NCBI GenBank assembly: GCA_014773175.1
Contig: VXCM01000227.1
Coordinates: forward strand, 248,001-312,000
From: Lucifuga dentata
Taxonomy: Eukaryota; Chordata; Actinopteri; Ophidiiformes; Bythitidae
Reading direction: 5' to 3'
DNA: 64,000 nucleotides
The translations under genes and the position numbers were made by a program. Shown here piece by piece: positions 58,429-64,000 of the stretch (position 1 is the first letter of the stretch; each line of letters opens with the position of its first letter). A model generated the notes under the pieces. The model was not told the DNA's origin and ran no database searches. It saw nothing but the letters and a program-made list of their open reading frames with translations.

Positions 58429-61400
58429 TCATTGGTGGTAGGAGTGCGGCCGTGCAGGAGAACCTGGTCCAGAGACGGAGCGATGCATAGGGGAGGAGCT
58501 GGGAGACATGCGTGGGCTCAGCTCGCCCGTCTGAAGTCGCCACAGCAGCTCCTCGTTGGTGCGACTCAGGCGCTTCTTCTCGTTGCTCTCCTTCTCCACG
58601 TGCACTTGTAAGTTAGCGTTATCCTCTGACAGTTGCCTGAGGAACAACAGGGACATGCAGAAGTTAAAACATGGCTACCTTCTGCTACTGCTGCACTCTT
58701 CTGAAAAGCAAATGTCAGTTTCCCAGCTGCTGAGTCATGGATACTAACAATTATTACTGATGCAACAGTTAGCCGAGGCGGTTATGTTTTATTTATTTAT
58801 TTATTTATTTTTGTCTATTTCAACAGGATATTTCAAAAGTAAAGACGGATTTTGACGAAATTTTGTTGGTATTGTGGGTTGGGTTCAATTTTGAGGAAGG
58901 TTCAGACCTGCTTCAAAATCTGCGTTTGAACAGAACTAACCTGGACATAGCGACATTTTTGTCTATTCTTTCCTTCAGGTCCTCGTTCTGCTGCTGTAAC
59001 ACCTGCAGTCTGTCCTCCAGGTACACATTCTTTTCAGCCTGCTCAAAAACAGGAGAAACGGTACAAATTAAATTCTTCAAATGATCTGACAAGAAAAACA
59101 ACAAACAACGTGCAAAATATTAAAGTTTAGCGCGTGTAAGAAACCATAAAGTTGAACGCTTTCAGATACACAGAGAGAGAGACAGAGCACAGGTTTCTTT
59201 GTTACAACATGAAAGCAGTAATTTGGAGCCTACTATTTTCTCCAACTCTGAAATCTTCAGCTCCTGTTGATGGATTTGTTGATTCTTCATCTCCAGCACT
59301 TCTTTCAGACTCTTCAGGTCCTCCTCAATGTGTTTATACGGTGCCAGGGCATCCTGCAAAGAGCCGACAGCATTAATGAACACAATCTATCACTCTTCAT
59401 CCTCCACAAATAATGCTCTCTTTAGGTTTTATCCAGCAAATCAAAGCTGCCAACGTAGCGTCCAGTAGTGAATGCAGCACGTGTTACCACAATCTGCTCA
59501 TCTGTACTCTTCCGCAGAGCTTCCTCAAAGCGCTTGGCTCGGTCTCGCAGGCTATGATTCTGAAATGTCAGCGTGTCCACCTGATCCTGGACAGCAAACA
59601 GATGAGTTGTTAAAGACCATACCACTCATTTTGCATGTTTGAACCTAATATATTAAATTTTCATACATGTAACATTACTGANACCATACCACTCATTTTG
59701 CATGTTTGAACCTAATATATTAAATTTTCATACATGTAACATTACTGAGAATCATTTCCCAAAGCATACTACTGAAACAGTGAATTAAAAATGTTTTTCC
59801 TACCTTCCAGATTGCCACTGGTTTCGGTTCATTCTGGTACACTATTAAAGTCAACTTGTTGATACATGAAACGTTCTTGGGAAAGGTAATCCATCATCAG
59901 ATTACCTATCCCAAGAACGTTTCATGTATTAACAAGTTGACTTTAATAGCGTACCAGAGTGAACAACACGTATACTCAGGTTTTTTCGAAGTTTCGTAAT
60001 TTTAGCGTTTAAGCGCAATAAAAAGCACGGAGTGAATGTATGTCTCCACCGGGGAATATAGTCCCAAAAGAAGACCTTGTTTATCAAAATAATTTGACGA
60101 CTATGACTTCATAAGGCTATGTAACTATTAGCAGGCGAAACATCGATTTTTAATGTGGGTGTATCACTTGAATATTTGATTTTGAAAGATGAAGAGATTT
60201 TGCAAAATATCAGGAAAGCTGAAATACGGTTTTATCCTTTGGGAAATGATTGTCAGTAGCATAACATGTATGAAAATTGAATATATTAGGCTCAAACATG
60301 AAAAATGGCCGGTATGGTCCTTTAATTTAGTCGTTAGTAGTAGGAGTGGTTGAGTAGCTAGTTAGAGAACTACTAACCTGCAGTGACAGTCTGATCTTCT
60401 CAAACTCCTCTTCTAGAGACTTCTTCTGCTGCTCGTGGGCCATCTTTAAATCTATCACATAAGTAGCGATGTGTCTGTGTTAACCTGGCACAGTTTCAGT
60501 ACGTACAGCAGAGTGACGCGTCTTAAATGTTCTGCTTACTTTTCACGGTCCTGGCGTGTTCCTCCTGCAGAGTGGCCAGCGTGTCGTTGTGAGCTGTCTC
60601 CATCTCCATCAAAGAGGCCTCATGGTTCTCGCTCATCTCCTCAATCTGAGCCAAGATTAGGACAGTTATAAGTTAAAAGGAGCTTGTTTTGCTGGTCCTT
60701 TGTCACAGATAAAAAGTATTCATACACGTGCACACTAAGGTTGTTTTCAGACCTGCACTCCATTTGCTGCTCTGAATGAGTTAATGAGTTTTGTTGCATG
60801 TAGCCATGATTCTGTTTTGTTTCACAGAGAAAATGTTCAAGCAAAGCAAAATAAATCAACAAAAGCTCTGTCAGAACGCTCGCTCTGCTCATTGGGCAAA
60901 AAATGTCCCATGCATGAGTGAGAAAATCAGAACAGGAAGAGGTGAGCTCTGCCCGGGTAGCCATGTAACACGGAACACAGGCAGCAATGACATTTTTGAC
61001 GCTCATTTGCATCATTTACCAAGCTAAACTCTGCCAGATTGAACAGACTGAATTTGTCGATTTGAACGCACTTCAATGCAGCATCTCTAAAATCGCATAT
61101 TGGTTCCCGCTCTGCGCAGAAGACGTGCTGCTTTCAGACGGTTAAACAGGCGAATGGAGCGCGTAGATTACATGCTGGCCCTACATGTTGACTGTGATGT
61201 GTTAGGTAAATTTAATATGTTTGTGACCTTTTCACAGCATCTGTTTAATTTGCGATGAGTAATAAAAGGTCTCGTTTGCTTAATGTAAACTATGTGCACC
61301 ATGCCTTCTCTAGTTCTAAATCAACCAATACAACGCTGGCCAGCCAAACATACTGCACCCCTGTATTTTTGTGTAAACTTTTCTTTCTGAGTTAAAATAC

Positions 61401-63576
61401 CACTCCAACACAACAAAATTTATTTTTTTTAGTGTGTTAGAGTAAGTACAACTGAAAAAAAGCCAATAGTTCTTAATAGTGTTAAGTAGGAAGACATTTT
61501 TGACATATTGTTAAGATTTGAAGAAAAATACCAATATTATTAATAGAGATCAAACAGAAAGTTAAAACATCATCTTTGAGGTAGGGTCAAAGGTCAAATG
61601 GTCTTCAAGTGTTTTCACTGACTTGTAGAAATATTGTATTGTACCTACTCTGAAATCCACATTTAAGTCTAAAGAAAAGTTGAATATTCTGAACAATACT
61701 CAACTACTTGTAAAATACCAATAAATGAATTTTGTTGTGTTTGGAATGGTACTTTGGTAAAGTTTACACAAAAATACAGGGGGGTGCAATACTTTTGACC
61801 AGCGCTGTATCAATAGATTACTTGTAGTTAATTCAGAACTAGTTCAGATCAAGTTCACACAACAAATGAACCACTCCAGAGTTCATTTGTAAGTAGACCA
61901 AGACCATTTACTCAAAGCGGTCTCAGTGCATTACTGCATTCAAACCTGTGTAAACAAGTTTTACCAAGAGGGAAAATGTTACCTAGACAATTCACCTGGA
62001 CTAAACCACTCAGGTGTGAACGCCTTAAATTAATAGCAGCTCTAAACCTTGTTTTTGCTGACATCTAGTGGTTGAAGTTCTCACCTTTAGTGACATAAGA
62101 ATGAACTCAGGCTGTGCTCAGTACACCTTTACATCATTATCCAGACTTGATCAAACACACACACACACCTGCTCCTGCTGACTGAAGCGTAGCTCCTCCA
62201 GCTCGGCTCGTTGTTGGGCCTGTAATCGTCGGGTCTCTTCTGTATTCTGCACCCTCAGCCGCTCCTCCAGGGCTCCCAGCTCTTTCTGCTGCTGAGCCCG
62301 TAATCCCTGCAGCTCAGACTCAAAACGACGCTCCAGCTCCTCCTTCTCCTGCTGCAGTTGCTCCCAGCGTGCGACACTGAAAGCTGGACCACAATGGAGA
62401 GCTGTAGTTTGCTTTATAAGAACCAAATTTGGGTCACATTCTCACTACAAAGGAAACAACTTAGTCTCAAGGTAGGTATGCTAAAGTGAGCGTTTTGCCA
62501 TGAAGCCACGAGTTTTGAGGACAGGTATATATGAAGTGTAAGGCAGATTTGTTCTAAAGTTTGATATAGAACTCAAGCAGCATTTTTAGGCTGGATTTAC
62601 ACTACTACACACATGCGACCTGATTCCGATTTTTTGCTCACATTTGACACGTATTGGATACGCTTCCTGAAGATGTAAATGTTAAAAAGCCACATGGAAT
62701 CGGATATGCTCAGATCTGATTTGGGCCACTTCAATATGTGGAAATAAATCTCATCCATATCGGATATCCACCAATGCGACTGCTGTCTAAATACGCAGAT
62801 CAGAATTTCCTTCTCATTCCGACTCCTACGTCATCCACATATGGATGATGTAAGCGATCAATATGATGACCTCTCTCTGTAAACAGAAATGAAGGACATA
62901 CTACATATATCAGACACAGTGATGTGTGTTTATATCAAATAGTGTGTGTGACAACAGGCTGCCTTTACAGCAGCAAAAGTCCCGCTTCTCCTCCGTGATC
63001 ACCCGACGAAAATACATGGGAGAGATAGACACTCACACAGCATATCAGATGTTTCTCTCTGCATTTGAAAATTTCTAACCTGCTGATCATATTTTTAAAT
63101 AGTTCCCTCATCCATTGAGGTGTTTTTTTTTTTTACATCCATCTCAGAATTATGTGCATGTGCAACTGCATCCGGGCTGCCACATGTCAAAGCTGTGTAA
63201 ATACAGGTATCAGATAGGAGCCATTTAAAAAAGAAAATGTAAACTCGCTGAACGAAACATCGGATATAGGCAAAAGATCAGAACTGAGCATGAAGACATG
63301 TAGTGTAAATCCAGCCTTATACTGTCTGGCAGCATATCTTGTGTTGTGATTTTTAACCCAGCATTCCACGCAGAGTGGACTCCCTGGTGACGTGTGTTCC
63401 TCTCCCTTATGGTAGCATGCTGTATAATAAATAATATGCTAGTCATGAATGACTCGCTGCCTTTCCTTCTCCCTGTGGAACAACATCTGTCATGCAGTAT
63501 CCCACTTACCCACTTCATCCCTGATTCTGGCGAGCTCCAGGGACAGTTCCTTCTCCTTCACAATGGCACTCTCACT
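58429..63576 (-). CDS. mtus2: Microtubule-associated scaffold protein 2, C-terminal part
   Basis: MTUS2 (TIP150) binds EB1 and tracks microtubule plus ends. Eight exons are visible in transcript order: 63510-63576, 62169-62383, 60540-60645, 60378-60451, 59488-59586, 59234-59353, 58941-59038 and 58429-58636 (stop TGA). All junctions are GT-AG and in frame, giving 328 aa of almost continuous coiled coil (Glu/Gln/Lys/Arg-rich). Diagnostic stretches are [58 protein letters not shown] and [18 protein letters not shown]. These match MTUS2 better than MTUS1, whose tail differs. The 5' part lies beyond the right edge. Confidence 0.9.
58765..58905. repeat. Fragment related to 2405-2785, in the last mtus2 intron
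   Basis: Begins AGCCGAGGCGGTTATG, includes a (TTTA)n run at 58789-58812 and GATTTTGACGAAATTTTG. It ends about 35 bp from the end of the upstream exon. Confidence 0.5.
59610..60325. mobile_element. TTAA-flanked palindromic MITE, copy G (mtus2 intron)
   Basis: TTAA-AGACCATACCACTC (one G missing) to GGTATGGTCCT-TTAA. A 64-bp block is duplicated around an N at 59682. Unlike the other copies it holds a 63-bp internal inverted repeat at 59828-59964. The left edge lies 23 bp from the start of exon 59488-59586 and so reaches the branch-point zone of that intron. Confidence 0.87.
60646..62168 (-). other. mtus2: mtus2 intron with a TA-flanked MITE
   Basis: 1.5-kb intron. Apart from the element at 61329-61809 I see no gene. 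Sequences resembling MITE ends (AAGGTTGTTTTCAGACCTGC at 60740, CAGGTGTGAACGCCTTA at 62010) suggest an older insertion around that element. Confidence 0.6.
61329..61809. mobile_element. Tc1/mariner-like MITE
   Basis: The left end TACAACGCTGGCC, then ACTGCACCCCTGTATTTTTG and TGTAAACTTT, pairs with the inverted right end, which ends GACCAGCGCTGTA. TA is present at both ends as expected for a TA target. The interior shows AACACAACAAAATTTATTTT repeated in inverted form. No transposase. Confidence 0.78.
62587..63319. mobile_element. hAT-like MITE with GGCTGGATTTACACTAC ends
   Basis: The left TAGGCTGGATTTACACTACT is mirrored at the right by TAGTGTAAATCCAGCCTTA. The inner parts also pair (ATCGGATATG / CATCGGATATAGGC). 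It lies in the mtus2 intron between exons 62169-62383 and 63510-63576. No coding content. Confidence 0.72.
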
Positions 63577-64000
63577 CTAAAATGGAAACACACACAGCAC
63601 TGATGAACCTTGAACATTACAGCTGTATAGCTTACAAACACCAACCACTTTACGCATCATAATGAACTGAGCTCTGATGCTTGTTAAAGATGATGAATAT
63701 TACAACTGACATAAGACAAAATATTCTTTAATAACAAAGGATGAAGCCTCATGTCACTCCTCATCTTCAGGGGAAAGAAGACGCTAAAGACCATAAAATG
63801 ATCAAAACTTGTCAGTGGATAATCGTATCACCTCACAGATTTGTTTCCAAAATGTGAAGCCCAGGAGACTTGGAGACTAAGGAACCACGGAAGCTTGACG
63901 TTGTTGTAAAGACACACTTTAATAATAGATTATATAAATAAATATTTTAATATTGCTAGGGCGTAGCCATGACTGAAACTTTTTACATTTTTGACTTCAA
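63577..64000 (-). other. mtus2: mtus2 intron at the right edge
   Basis: No further exon is recognisable. The next upstream exon of mtus2 must lie beyond the window. Confidence 0.6.

Noticed and set aside
58429..63576. Assignment of the coiled-coil gene to mtus1
   Set aside because: The tail [18 protein letters not shown] and the [15 protein letters not shown] segment fit MTUS2; the MTUS1 tail has a different sequence. The other three genes also map to human 13q like MTUS2.
1..64000. CRISPR arrays, tRNA/rRNA genes, viral or bacterial-type systems
   Set aside because: No regularly spaced repeats with spacers, no tRNA A/B-box pair or cloverleaf noticed, and no viral or prokaryotic genes; the DNA is vertebrate nuclear sequence.

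Overview
The window is vertebrate nuclear DNA, almost certainly from a ray-finned (teleost, probably percomorph) fish. Vertebrate genes with GT-AG introns are spread over AT-rich DNA full of (CA)n, (GA)n and poly-A tracts. Many short non-autonomous DNA transposons with terminal inverted repeats lie between and inside the genes, and I recognise no retroviral or LINE reading frames. Species cannot be fixed from the sequence alone.

Four protein-coding genes can be read. (1) foxo1, minus strand, 11356-38534: three coding exons, a 24.7-kb intron 1 that splits the forkhead domain, and a 444-bp intron 2. (2) slc25a15, mitochondrial ornithine carrier, plus strand, 40931-47136: six coding exons, 303 aa. 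(3) stoml3, stomatin-like 3, plus strand, 50595-54281: seven coding exons, 289 aa. (4) mtus2, minus strand, 58429-63576 and continuing past the right edge: the last eight coding exons, giving the C-terminal 328 aa of a coiled-coil microtubule tip protein. foxo1 and slc25a15 are head to head, about 2.4 kb between start codons. stoml3 and mtus2 are tail to tail. All four human orthologues lie on chromosome 13q, so this is a compacted piece of the same ancestral block. They do not act in one pathway.

Region by region: 1-7935 is intergenic with repeat fragments. 7936-11355 is foxo1 3'UTR or downstream DNA. 11356-38534 is foxo1, mostly intron 1. 38535-40930 is the divergent promoter region. 40931-47136 is slc25a15. 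47137-50594 is intergenic, starting with a 1.2-kb DNA transposon. 50595-54281 is stoml3. 54282-58428 holds two 3' flanks and two MITEs. 58429-64000 is mtus2.

Two things stand out. First, about 20 single-N positions join two copies of the same short sequence, or split homopolymer and microsatellite runs. They look like unmerged contig overlaps; the one in foxo1 exon 3 creates a false frameshift, and removing the 67 extra bases restores a 662-aa protein. Second, a roughly 500-600-bp palindromic element bounded by TTAA occurs seven times. One copy sits 23 bp upstream of an mtus2 3' splice site. I found no CRISPR array, tRNA, rRNA, viral gene or bacterial-type system.
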